A DNA stretch of 6,485 nt from Neisseriales bacterium (GCA_008017145.1 SSGY01000148.1:1-6485), one strand, 5' to 3'; shown: positions 1 to 5,901, counted from the first letter of the stretch. The notes: a model not told the origin generated them from the sequence alone. Made by a program: numbers and translations.

Positions 1-6
1 GCCTAT

Positions 7-38
7 AACCTAAGGATGATTCTAAGGGTTATTTTTTA
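7..38 (+). terminator. Probable intrinsic terminator of an upstream + strand gene
   Basis: An imperfect hairpin pairs AACC (7-10) with GGTT (27-30) and, inside it, AGGA (13-16) with TTCT (20-23, one G-U pair) around a TGA loop. A run of six T follows at 32-37. The stem has mismatches and modest GC content, so strength is uncertain. It would end a gene lying left of the window, which cannot be seen. Confidence 0.4.
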
Positions 39-73
39 CTTTATTATTTATTGCTTATTTTTGCAAAGTAATC

Positions 74-105
74 AAAAAAATTACTAGCTAGTGAAAACTA
101 ACTGG
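74..105 (-). terminator. Intrinsic terminator of the minus-strand small peptide gene
   Basis: Read on the minus strand, CCAGTTAGT (105-97) pairs with ACTAGCTAG (92-84) around a TTTC loop: seven Watson-Crick pairs, one G-U and one C-A mismatch. After TAA comes a run of seven T (80-74). It begins 28 bp past the stop codon of the 31-codon frame at 228-133, exactly where a terminator for that gene should be. The same DNA read on the + strand has no T-tract, so the direction is minus. Confidence 0.6.
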
Positions 106-132
106 CAAATATTGGGGGTTATTTAGCATCGA

Positions 133-228
133 CTATTTAAAATTACTATCCTGAAAAAATTGAATGTTTGCTGCGTTTGCAAAAGTAAAACAAGAAGCGC
201 CAAGAATAACAGTTAATAATTTTTTCAT
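133..228 (-). CDS. 31-residue putative secreted peptide with signal sequence
   Basis: This short minus-strand frame starts at ATG 228-226 and stops at TAG 135-133. I do not recognise the family. The product begins MKKLLTVILGASCF, a textbook Sec signal peptide: basic n-region (K2, K3), hydrophobic core (about residues 4-16) and an ANA-A signal peptidase I site (residues 17-20). Cleavage would release a peptide of about 12 residues, ANIQFFQDSNFK. Cys13 lies inside the core, but the LGASC context is a poor lipobox because cleavage there would leave almost no signal. An AGGGA ribosome binding site (about 241-237) lies 8 bases before the start. A good promoter (309-281) and a terminator (105-74) frame it as its own roughly 200-nt transcript, divergent from the LuxR-type gene at 578. 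Alternatives are a regulatory RNA with an incidental frame, or the surviving 5' end of a decayed secreted-protein gene. Only 14 more codons (to TAG 90-88) would be read past the stop, so no larger ancestor is visible. Confidence 0.5.
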   Translation of the reverse strand: MKKLLTVILGASCFTFANAANIQFFQDSNFK

Positions 229-235
229 TTAATAT

Positions 236-242
236 TTCCCTT
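236..242 (-). promoter_or_regulatory. Ribosome binding site of the small peptide gene
   Basis: On the minus strand the sequence AAAGGGA precedes ATATTAA and the ATG at 228. The Shine-Dalgarno-like core and about 8-base spacing are normal, and this is what raises a 31-codon frame above background. Confidence 0.5.
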
Positions 243-256
243 TTTAATTTAAAAAC

Positions 257-273
257 TCAACTTCTTTTGTTGA
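257..273 (-). other. 5' stem-loop at the start of the small peptide mRNA
   Basis: TCAAC (273-269 on the minus strand) pairs with GTTGA (261-257) around a seven-base A-rich loop. The predicted start, an A at about 274, would place this hairpin at the extreme 5' end of the transcript, a position where stem-loops commonly protect short mRNAs from decay. The stem is only 5 bp, so this is tentative. Confidence 0.35.
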
Positions 274-280
274 TAGCAGA

Positions 281-309
281 ATTATAGAACTAGTTTAAGA
301 ACTTAACAA
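281..309 (-). promoter_or_regulatory. Sigma-70 type promoter of the small peptide gene
   Basis: On the minus strand, TTGTTA (309-304) and a perfect TATAAT (286-281) are separated by 17 bp, the optimal spacing. The -35 box matches TTGACA at four of six positions. Transcription should begin near 274 and run toward the 31-codon frame at 228. This is the best-looking promoter in the window. Confidence 0.6.
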
Positions 310-326
310 TAGTCAATTTTGACTAT
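309..326. promoter_or_regulatory. 18-bp palindrome abutting the -35 box, candidate operator
   Basis: ATAGTCAATTTTGACTAT has two perfect 8-bp arms (ATAGTCAA and TTGACTAT) around TT. It sits directly upstream of, and shares one base with, the -35 box of the minus-strand promoter, a typical place for an activator to bind. No T-tract follows on either strand, so it is not a terminator. Its size and dyad symmetry fit a dimeric helix-turn-helix protein. The LuxR-type regulator encoded next door is an obvious but unproven candidate. Confidence 0.45.
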
Positions 327-428
327 GAAATGGGTTATATAGCAAATATGAAATGATGCAAAACATACGACAAAAAATGAGGATGTTAATACTAATTATT
401 AAATTAATAAAATAGGTTCATAACAGTA

Positions 429-440
429 TGATAATTATCA
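429..440. promoter_or_regulatory. 12-bp perfect palindrome upstream of the LuxR-type gene
   Basis: TGATAATTATCA is its own reverse complement. It covers a possible -35 box (TTATCA, 435-440) ahead of TATAAT at 460-465, so a bound protein could repress the regulator gene at 578. In AT-rich DNA short palindromes arise by chance, so this is a weak call. Confidence 0.25.
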
Positions 441-465
441 ACCTTAACTTTGATTGAGATATAAT
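435..465 (+). promoter_or_regulatory. Possible promoter of the LuxR-type regulator gene
   Basis: A perfect TATAAT at 460-465 is preceded by TTATCA at 435-440, a four-of-six match to TTGACA with a long 19-bp spacer. Transcription from here would leave a leader of about 105 nt before the start codon at 578. The spacer is not optimal, so an activator may be needed or the real promoter may lie nearer the gene. Confidence 0.3.
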
Positions 466-480
466 ATATTTCCAAGAGCT

Positions 481-517
481 GATAAAAATTAACGCAATAG
501 TGATAAATTATGCGCAA
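481..517 (+). repeat. Imperfect direct repeat, 21-bp period
   Basis: GATAAAAATTAACGCAA (481-497) recurs as GATAAATTATGCGCAA (502-517), differing by one deleted base and two or three substitutions. The 21-bp period equals two helical turns, so both copies face the same side of the DNA. It lies 60-100 bp before the LuxR-type gene and could be a tandem protein-binding site. Confidence 0.35.
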
Positions 518-522
518 GATTA

Positions 523-535
523 AGTTATTATAACT
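523..535. promoter_or_regulatory. 13-bp palindrome before the LuxR-type gene
   Basis: AGTTATTATAACT is symmetrical around the T at 529. It lies 43 bp before the start codon at 578, between the direct repeat and the ribosome binding site. It could be an operator or a small leader hairpin. Support is limited to the symmetry. Confidence 0.2.
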
Positions 536-577
536 AATTGAATGAGGTTAGCGGTTTAAGTAAAGGAATGATTTATC

Positions 578-1396
578 ATGTCAGTAGTAAAAGCACATAG
601 GGCAGAAGAGTATAAAGAATCATTAGCTCAATATATTGAGTTGTACTTCAAGCCATTAATTGATAGGGAAATATGTGCACTACTGATTGATCATGAGTTT
701 CAGATTGTAATAGCTACTAATCAAAGTAAAAAAATACTCGGAATTGAAGATTGGCAACAATTTAAGCAAATTTCATCAGAAAACTTCTGTACGGAAGAGT
801 ATATGAAGCTGCTGTTTAAAGATCAATATAAACGAGAAAATCACGAGGAGTTTGTCTTTTATTGCGAGAAAATACGCTATCTTCAGCAGCTGGTTTTTTC
901 GCGCGGTAAAGTAATACAGTTTATAGATATGCTTCCCTATAATGGCAAATTTGTGATACATCTTACCAACTATGCCCCTATAATTGATGGGAGTGGAGAG
1001 GTAGTAGCAATTAATTCAACCTCAGTTGAAAGTTATGTTTTGCGTTTTCAGGGACATTTAAGAAAACCAAATATAAAAGTTGAAGATAAAGAGTTTAAAA
1101 AACAATTTTCCTCTCGGGAACTAGAAATACTATTTTTGCTGACTAATGGTGCAACACAGGAGCAAATCGCTCAAATTTTGAATCTGGCACGAACTACTAT
1201 AGCAACAATTCTTGCTAATCAAATATGTCCCAAATTCTCAATCACTGGTACTAATACTAAAATGTTGATGGACGCTGCTATTAATGCAGGTTTTTATCTG
1301 GATATGCCAAAATCACTATGGAAGCCGTGTATTATAATCTTAAATGAGGATTTACTAGAGGATACGCATCTCAAAGAAATTGCAGATAAGAACTAA
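578..1396 (+). CDS. PAS and LuxR-type helix-turn-helix transcriptional regulator
   Basis: This 272-residue cytoplasmic protein is a probable DNA-binding regulator. Residues about 30-155 look like a PAS sensor: the ICALLIDHEFQIVIATNQS stretch (32-50) resembles the first PAS strands, and APIIDGSGEVVAINSTSVE (133-151) resembles the closing strands. Residues about 175-240 form a GerE/LuxR helix-turn-helix: FSSRELEILFLLTNG (177-191), then ATQEQIAQILNLARTTIATI (192-211) as the two-helix unit. S179-R180-E181, G191, I197-A198, L201 and T206-T207 match conserved family positions. There is no receiver domain or acyl-homoserine-lactone-type autoinducer domain, so the signal is unknown. The C-terminal tail (about 245-272) is extra. 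An AAAGGA ribosome binding site (562-567) supports the start, although its 10-base spacing is a little long. The gene lies divergent from the small peptide gene and 189 bp upstream of the ED operon on the same strand, so either could be its target. It is unlikely to be cotranscribed with the operon, which has its own promoter-like boxes. Confidence 0.8.
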   Translation: MSVVKAHRAEEYKESLAQYIELYFKPLIDREICALLIDHEFQIVIATNQSKKILGIEDWQQFKQISSENFCTEEYMKLLFKDQYKRENHEEFVFYCEKIRYLQQLVFSRGKVIQFIDMLPYNGKFVIHLTNYAPIIDGSGEVVAINSTSVESYVLRFQGHLRKPNIKVEDKEFKKQFSSRELEILFLLTNGATQEQIAQILNLARTTIATILANQICPKFSITGTNTKMLMDAAINAGFYLDMPKSLWKPCIIILNEDLLEDTHLKEIADKN

Positions 1397-1519
1397 TTAA
1401 TCTGTACATTATCTCTAATTATCCTTCAATCAGCTCATCAATTTAATAATGGAATAAACTCTAGCGGACAAATCAAAATATACCTTCATTGTTCAACGCA
1501 AATTAAGCCAGAGTAAGAG

Positions 1520-1549
1520 TTGTATTGGTAGTATAATATCTCCTATAAT
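1520..1549 (+). promoter_or_regulatory. Probable promoter of the transporter-edd-eda-apt operon
   Basis: A perfect TATAAT at 1544-1549 is preceded by TTGTAT at 1520-1525 with an 18-bp spacer. The -35 match is only three of six, suggesting a need for activation. A second TATAAT lies 12 bp upstream (1532-1537) without a clear -35 box. Start of transcription from the 1544 box would be near 1556, inside the palindrome at 1551-1569. I see no clear terminator for the preceding gene in 1397-1500. Confidence 0.4.
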
Positions 1550-1550
1550 C

Positions 1551-1569
1551 TATAAAATTGCATTTTATA
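1551..1569. promoter_or_regulatory. 19-bp palindrome at the operon start site, candidate operator
   Basis: TATAAAATTGCATTTTATA has two perfect 8-bp arms around TGC. It begins right after the -10 box and ends two bases before the ribosome binding site of the transporter gene. This is the classic position for a repressor site of the ED operon. As RNA it could instead form a weak A-U hairpin in the leader. It does not match the HexR-type consensus as I remember it (TGTAAT...ATTACA). Confidence 0.4.
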
Positions 1570-1585
1570 CTAGGCGGATATTTGA

Positions 1586-2770
1586 ATGTTTAAATTACTG
1601 GCATTGACTCTGATCTTATCGACCATAGGTGCAATTGCTGCTGAAATGTATATCCCCGCACTGCCTTTTATTGGCGCTAGCTTTCATGCTAGCGACACGC
1701 TTATCCAATACTCATTCACTGCGTTTATTTTTGGTTCTCTGGCTCCAGCTTTATTTTTCGGCTCTTTAGCGGATTGTTACGGACGACGCAAGGTTATTAT
1801 GATTGCCTTGGTTGTTGGATTACTTGGAACTATCGGTTGTCTTTATACCGACAGTGTGTACGCTTTTATTTTTTACCGTTTTGTTCAAGGCTTTGGTTTT
1901 AGTAGTACCAATGGCATTGGGCGCGCATTATTACGCGATCATTTTGAGGGTAAAGAGTTCGCTAAATACTCTTCATATTTAAGTATGGCTTTTGCGCTAA
2001 GTGTTGATGTTACGCCTTTTTTAGGCGGAGTAATTCAGCATCACTTTAATTGGCGGGCTATTTTTGTCTTTTTATTCTTATTCAATCTTGCATCTCTTGC
2101 TGTTGCGTGGAAATTTCCCTTTAAACCTGTTGTACAAGTACGAAAATTTAATCTTAGAAACATGTTCCGTGATTATAAAGTAATTTGTATCAACCGCGAA
2201 TACATGCACTATAACCTGATCGCTACATTAATGTATTCGGTGTTTATGGCTTATCTAGCCGTTGCTGCATTTATTTGGGAAACTCGTTTAGGGCTTACGC
2301 CTGATGATTTTGGTTTGTTAGCCTTGCTTTTATCTGGGTTTTATGTTGCTGGTTGTTATATTAACTCTCATTTAGTACGCTATGGTTTAGAGAAGGTCTT
2401 GCAGCTTGGTGTGTTTTTAGTTTTATGTAGCGGGTTTATATTGTTAAGTTTTGCGCTTAATGATTCACTTAGTAAAGTACAATTCTTCTTGGTTTTAGGC
2501 TTAATATTTTTTGCCAGTGGTTTGGTTTTTGCAAATGCGTCTGCTTTGGCAATGTCTTCAATTAGTGACAATTTTGCCAGCGCTTCGGCACTATTTAGTT
2601 TTAGTAGTGTAGCAGGATCTGCGGTAATCACGGCAATAATTAATCTCTTTAACCCAACAAGTATAATGCCATTAGCATTAACTATAATTATTCTTGCCAT
2701 TACGGCACATATCATATTATTTACTCTAAAAAATTTTTCACAGGTGAATTATGCTGAACAAAGTAGTTGA
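1586..2770 (+). CDS. MFS transporter of the Bcr/CflA-like drug:H+ antiporter type
   Basis: This 394-residue inner-membrane protein has about twelve hydrophobic segments, as expected for a full major facilitator. The start of TM1 reads AAEMYIPALP (18-27), the Bcr/CflA hallmark, with Glu20 where Asp is usual. MFS motif A is GSLADCYGRRKV (59-70), with D63, G66, R67 and R68 intact. RFVQGFG (98-104) is motif B-like and TPFLGG (143-148) is motif C-like, followed by the usual WR (156-157). The central loop lies at about 178-205. An AGGCGGA ribosome binding site (1572-1578) with 7-base spacing fixes the start. The gene overlaps edd by 20 bp, so the two are probably translationally coupled. Family relatives mostly export drugs, but leading an ED operon suggests transport of a sugar, a sugar acid or a metabolite. 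The substrate cannot be told from sequence, and neither import nor export is shown. Confidence 0.85.
   Translation: MFKLLALTLILSTIGAIAAEMYIPALPFIGASFHASDTLIQYSFTAFIFGSLAPALFFGSLADCYGRRKVIMIALVVGLLGTIGCLYTDSVYAFIFYRFVQGFGFSSTNGIGRALLRDHFEGKEFAKYSSYLSMAFALSVDVTPFLGGVIQHHFNWRAIFVFLFLFNLASLAVAWKFPFKPVVQVRKFNLRNMFRDYKVICINREYMHYNLIATLMYSVFMAYLAVAAFIWETRLGLTPDDFGLLALLLSGFYVAGCYINSHLVRYGLEKVLQLGVFLVLCSGFILLSFALNDSLSKVQFFLVLGLIFFASGLVFANASALAMSSISDNFASASALFSFSSVAGSAVITAIINLFNPTSIMPLALTIIILAITAHIILFTLKNFSQVNYAEQSS
2742..2747 (+). promoter_or_regulatory. Ribosome binding site of edd inside the transporter gene
   Basis: AGGTGA sits three to four bases before ATG 2751, an unusually tight spacing. An in-frame TGA at 2745-2747 means no earlier edd start is possible. 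The next Met (residue 28) would cut into the conserved N-terminus. Ribosomes finishing the transporter at 2770 could re-initiate here. Confidence 0.5.
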
Positions 2771-4553
2771 ACAAGTAACGCAAAGAATTATTGAACGCAG
2801 TGCTAAAACACGTGCTGCGTATTTGGCGCGGATGAAAGAACAATATGGGAAGCGCGTTAAACGTGACCAACTGGCGTGTACTAATCTAGCCCACGTGGCA
2901 GCAGCTGAAGATAATAAGGTAAAAATTCGCCTTAAAAATATTGAAAGTCCTAATATCGGAATCGTGACTGCCTACAACGATATGCTTTCCGCTCACCAAC
3001 CATACTATCGCTATCCTGAAATTCTGAAAGATACAATTATTGAACAAAATGCAACCGCGCAGGTAGCTGGTGGCGTTCCGGCAATGTGTGACGGCGTTAC
3101 GCAAGGGCAAGTTGGGATGGAGCTATCTTTGTTATCCCGGGATATTATTGCCATGAGCACGGCGATATCGTTATCACATAATGTTTTTGATGGTGTGATT
3201 TGCCTTGGTATCTGCGATAAAATTGTACCAGGTCTTTTGATCGGTGCTTTAACTTATGGTTACTTGCCAACCATCTTTATCCCAAGTGGCCCAATGCCTA
3301 GCGGAATATCCAATAAAGATAAAGCGGAAACACGTAAATTATTTGCTGAAGGTAAAGTAGGTAAAGAAGCATTGCTTGAATCTGAATTTAAATCATATCA
3401 TGCAGCGGGAACTTGTACCTTTTTTGGTACGGCAAATACCAACCAAATGTTAATGGAAGCGATGGGGCTGCATATTCCAGGTGCTGCGTTTGTAACACCA
3501 AATACACCACTACGCAGAAAATTAACTGATTATGCCGCGGCACAAATTGTTAAAAATACTGCACAACGGGATAATTTCACACCATTGTGTGAGATTGTAA
3601 CTGAAAAAAGTATTGTTAACGGCATTATAGGGTTATTGGCAACTGGTGGTTCAACTAATCATACTTTGCATATCCCAGCGATTGCTAAAGCGGCAGGGAT
3701 TTCTTTAACTTGGGACGATTTTAATGACTTATCTAAAGCTGTACCATTGTTGGCTAAGGTTTACCCTAATGGCTCTAATGATGTAAACCAATTTCATGAA
3801 GCTGGTGGCATGACCTATATTATGGAGCAACTACTGGCTGGTGGTTATTTACATGATGATGTAAAAACTGTGGTTGGTAATGGTTTAACTCAATATACCA
3901 AAACTCCGCGTTTAAATAATGAACAGCTTGAGTGGACAGATGCGTTCAATTTAGATGATACTATTTTACGTTCTAAAGATGAACCATTTAGTCATGAAGG
4001 TGGCTTGCGTTTACTCAGTGGTAACTTGGGGCGCAGTGTGAGTAAAATTTCAGCTATTGCGTCAGAACATCGTTATGTTAAAGCTCCAGCGAGTGTTTTC
4101 CATAGCCAAGATGAAGTATTGGCTGCATACAAAGAGGGTAAATTAAACCATGATGTGGTGGTAGTATTAAAATATCAAGGACCAAAAGCCAATGGTATGC
4201 CAGAATTACATGGGTTAACGCCAGCATTGGCATCACTTCAAGATCAAGGTTATAAAGTGGCTTTGGTAACAGATGGGCGGATGTCAGGTGCATCAGGAAA
4301 AGTTCCTAACGCAATTCACATGACACCTGAGGCGCTAAGTGGTGGTAATTTTGCTAAAGTGATTGATGATGATATTATCGAGCTGGATTTAGAAAATGGA
4401 ACTTTGCAGTTGCATGTTTCGGATGATGAATTAGCAAAACGCATTGAAAATACTCCTGATTTGAGTGCGAATCAAATTAATTTTGGACGAGAGTTATTTA
4501 ATAAAATGCGCCCTAATTTGAGTAATTCTGAAGATGGTGCTACTTTATTCTAA
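2751..4553 (+). CDS. edd: 6-phosphogluconate dehydratase
   Basis: Edd dehydrates 6-phosphogluconate to 2-keto-3-deoxy-6-phosphogluconate (KDPG), the first committed ED step, in the cytoplasm with an iron-sulfur cluster. The 600 residues match the family length (E. coli Edd is about 603). The N-terminus (RIIERSAKTRAAYLARM, 12-28) and LACTNLAH (41-48) are typical of Edd rather than of dihydroxyacid dehydratase IlvD. Signature 1 is CDKIVPG (155-161), and signature 2 is TDGRMSGASGKVPNA (507-521). Conserved cysteines C113 (MCDG), C155 (CDK) and C222 (GTCTFFGTANTNQM) are all present and suit cluster binding. TAYNDMLSAHQP (73-84) is another conserved block. Nothing is missing, so it should be active. 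It overlaps the transporter by 20 bp and ends 15 bp before the aldolase-like gene, with which it is surely cotranscribed. No zwf, pgl, glucokinase or gluconate kinase is in the window, so the source of 6-phosphogluconate lies elsewhere. Confidence 0.96.
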   Translation: MLNKVVEQVTQRIIERSAKTRAAYLARMKEQYGKRVKRDQLACTNLAHVAAAEDNKVKIRLKNIESPNIGIVTAYNDMLSAHQPYYRYPEILKDTIIEQNATAQVAGGVPAMCDGVTQGQVGMELSLLSRDIIAMSTAISLSHNVFDGVICLGICDKIVPGLLIGALTYGYLPTIFIPSGPMPSGISNKDKAETRKLFAEGKVGKEALLESEFKSYHAAGTCTFFGTANTNQMLMEAMGLHIPGAAFVTPNTPLRRKLTDYAAAQIVKNTAQRDNFTPLCEIVTEKSIVNGIIGLLATGGSTNHTLHIPAIAKAAGISLTWDDFNDLSKAVPLLAKVYPNGSNDVNQFHEAGGMTYIMEQLLAGGYLHDDVKTVVGNGLTQYTKTPRLNNEQLEWTDAFNLDDTILRSKDEPFSHEGGLRLLSGNLGRSVSKISAIASEHRYVKAPASVFHSQDEVLAAYKEGKLNHDVVVVLKYQGPKANGMPELHGLTPALASLQDQGYKVALVTDGRMSGASGKVPNAIHMTPEALSGGNFAKVIDDDIIELDLENGTLQLHVSDDELAKRIENTPDLSANQINFGRELFNKMRPNLSNSEDGATLF

Positions 4554-4568
4554 GAAAGGATTAATTAA

Positions 4569-5234
4569 ATGAAAACAATTGAACAAATTTTTGGGTTAAA
4601 GAAGATAGTTCCAACGGTCAGTCTTGAATGTAAAGAGATAATTGAACCTATTTGTAATGCTTTGCTTGATGGTGGAATTAATGTTATTGCTGTTAGGTTA
4701 CTATCAGCTAAATCTTTGGCTGCAGTTGAGTACATCAACGACAAATTACCTAATATTACGGTTGGAGTGGCTGGTATTATGGATGCTGCTGGATTCTTGA
4801 ATGCAAGTATCGCTGGTGCTAAATTTATTTCGTCACCAGGGATTACGCCTGAGTTATTTACCGCGGCACGGACGCGTTATAATGATGCGCATTTTTTACC
4901 GGGTATGATAGTTCCATCACACATTATGGATGCTTTATCGCGTGGTTTTGAGGTAATGAATCTATTTCCAGCGGAGGTAATGAATGGCTATGAATTACTC
5001 AAGACTTATGCTCATACGTTTCCAAAAGCAAAATTTGCGGTAAATGGCGGAATTAATTTTGATAATATGGAGAAATATTTAGCGCTAGATAATGTTGTTG
5101 CTGTCGGTTTATCTTCAATTGCAGATTCCAAATTAATAGCAACTAAAAACTATTCTGAAGTGACTGAGAGAGCGAGAAAAGCAGTCAGACTATCAGAAGT
5201 TGTTATTCAAAACAAATTACAAAAAGGGAGTTAA
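4569..5234 (+). CDS. KDPG-aldolase-like protein lacking catalytic residues (probable pseudoenzyme)
   Basis: This 221-residue TIM-barrel protein is a tandem paralogue of the true aldolase next to it. The two align without gaps for about 210 residues, with about 83 identities (39%) by my count. Shared blocks include the MKT-EQ-F start, SPGIT (89-93), PELFT (94-98), LFPAE (132-136), NGGI (159-162), DNMEKYL (165-171) and AVGLSSI (178-184). The catalytic positions are changed: Schiff-base Lys131 of the other copy is Asn (NLFPAE), Glu41 is Ala, Arg45 is Leu, Thr69 is Gly and Thr159 is Asn. It therefore cannot work as a normal lysine-dependent KDPG aldolase. Part of the phosphate-binding end (GG 160-161, GLSS 180-183) remains. 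The frame is intact and has a good AAGGA ribosome binding site (4556-4560, 8-base spacing), which argues against a decaying pseudogene. Possible roles are a non-catalytic partner in a mixed trimer, a ligand-binding regulator, or a different reaction. None is shown. Confidence 0.85.
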   Translation: MKTIEQIFGLKKIVPTVSLECKEIIEPICNALLDGGINVIAVRLLSAKSLAAVEYINDKLPNITVGVAGIMDAAGFLNASIAGAKFISSPGITPELFTAARTRYNDAHFLPGMIVPSHIMDALSRGFEVMNLFPAEVMNGYELLKTYAHTFPKAKFAVNGGINFDNMEKYLALDNVVAVGLSSIADSKLIATKNYSEVTERARKAVRLSEVVIQNKLQKGS

Positions 5235-5236
5235 TA

Positions 5237-5884
5237 ATGAAGACAATGGAACAAGTTTTTGCAACCAATAAAATTGTACCTGTAGTGGTAATTAATGATG
5301 TAGCCGCAGCTATTCCTCTAGCTGAAACATTGTTATCTGCAGGCATTAATAATATGGAAATTACGCTGCGGACATCTAATGCGTTAGAGATTATTGCTAA
5401 AATTGCCAAAGAATTACCAGAAATGGTGGTCGGAGCTGGAACTATTCTTACTCGGGAAAATTTTTTGCAAGCTTATAATGCAGGTTCACAATATATTATT
5501 TCTCCTGGCGTGACGGAAGAGCTATTTACAGTGGGTAAAGAGTTTGCTGATAAAGTGCGCTTTGTTCCCGGCATTTGTACACCATCACAGGCAATGGACG
5601 CGCTTAACAACGGGATTAATCACGTTAAATTTTTCCCCGCCGAACCATATAATGCGTATAATGTCATTAAAGCATTAGCTTCACCGCTACCACAGCTTAA
5701 GTTCTGTCCAACTGGTGGAGTAACTGTTGAAAATATGCAAAAATACTTGGAGTTACCGAATATTTTTGCTGTAGGATTATCGTCAATTGTTGAAGCTAAA
5801 TTAACAGCAGCGCATGATTTTGCAGAAATTAAACGTCGTTGTGATGAGGCTGTGGCAATCGTGAATACAACTATCAATAAATAA
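5237..5884 (+). CDS. eda: KDPG aldolase (2-dehydro-3-deoxy-phosphogluconate aldolase)
   Basis: Eda cleaves KDPG to pyruvate and glyceraldehyde 3-phosphate, completing the ED pathway; it is a cytoplasmic class I aldolase that is normally a homotrimer. The 215 residues fit the family. All key residues are visible: catalytic Glu41 and Arg45 in MEITLRT (40-46), Thr69 in GAGT (66-69), the SPG loop (89-91), PGICTPSQ (111-118), Schiff-base Lys131 in KFFPAE (131-136), and the phosphate-binding PTGGV (158-162) and VGLSS (179-183). This is the functional copy of the tandem pair. It starts 2 bp after the stop of the degenerate copy, with an AGGGAG ribosome binding site (5225-5230, 6-base spacing) inside that gene's last codons, so the two are probably made in similar amounts. 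A related activity such as KDPGal cleavage (DgoA) uses the same residues, but the edd neighbour favours KDPG. Confidence 0.94.
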   Translation: MKTMEQVFATNKIVPVVVINDVAAAIPLAETLLSAGINNMEITLRTSNALEIIAKIAKELPEMVVGAGTILTRENFLQAYNAGSQYIISPGVTEELFTVGKEFADKVRFVPGICTPSQAMDALNNGINHVKFFPAEPYNAYNVIKALASPLPQLKFCPTGGVTVENMQKYLELPNIFAVGLSSIVEAKLTAAHDFAEIKRRCDEAVAIVNTTINK

Positions 5885-5901
5885 ATAAGTGGAGCAGTAA
5901 T

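Noticed and set aside
353..415. A 20-codon + strand frame (MMQNIRQKMRM..., basic and hydrophobic) that might be a small toxin peptide.
   Set aside because: It has no ribosome binding site and no matching promoter-terminator pair, and such frames are common in AT-rich DNA.
429..440. Calling TGATAATTATCA a Fur box.
   Set aside because: It contains only GATAATTATC, without the full 19-bp or 6-1-6 arrangement, and no iron gene lies nearby.
1551..1569. Calling the palindrome a terminator for the LuxR-type gene.
   Set aside because: There is no GC-rich stem and no following T-tract, it lies 155 bp past the stop codon, and it sits between a -10 box and a ribosome binding site.
2380..2715. A 111-codon minus-strand frame inside the transporter gene.
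   Set aside because: It lies wholly opposite a well-supported membrane protein gene. Its Ala/Ile/Leu/Lys-rich translation is what the reverse of that coding sequence gives, and no start signal is present.
4569..5234. Reading the first aldolase copy as a frameshifted or sequencing-damaged pseudogene.
   Set aside because: It aligns to the second copy without gaps for about 210 residues, has no stop codons, keeps other conserved blocks and has a good ribosome binding site. Its changes are scattered substitutions, not a shifted stretch.
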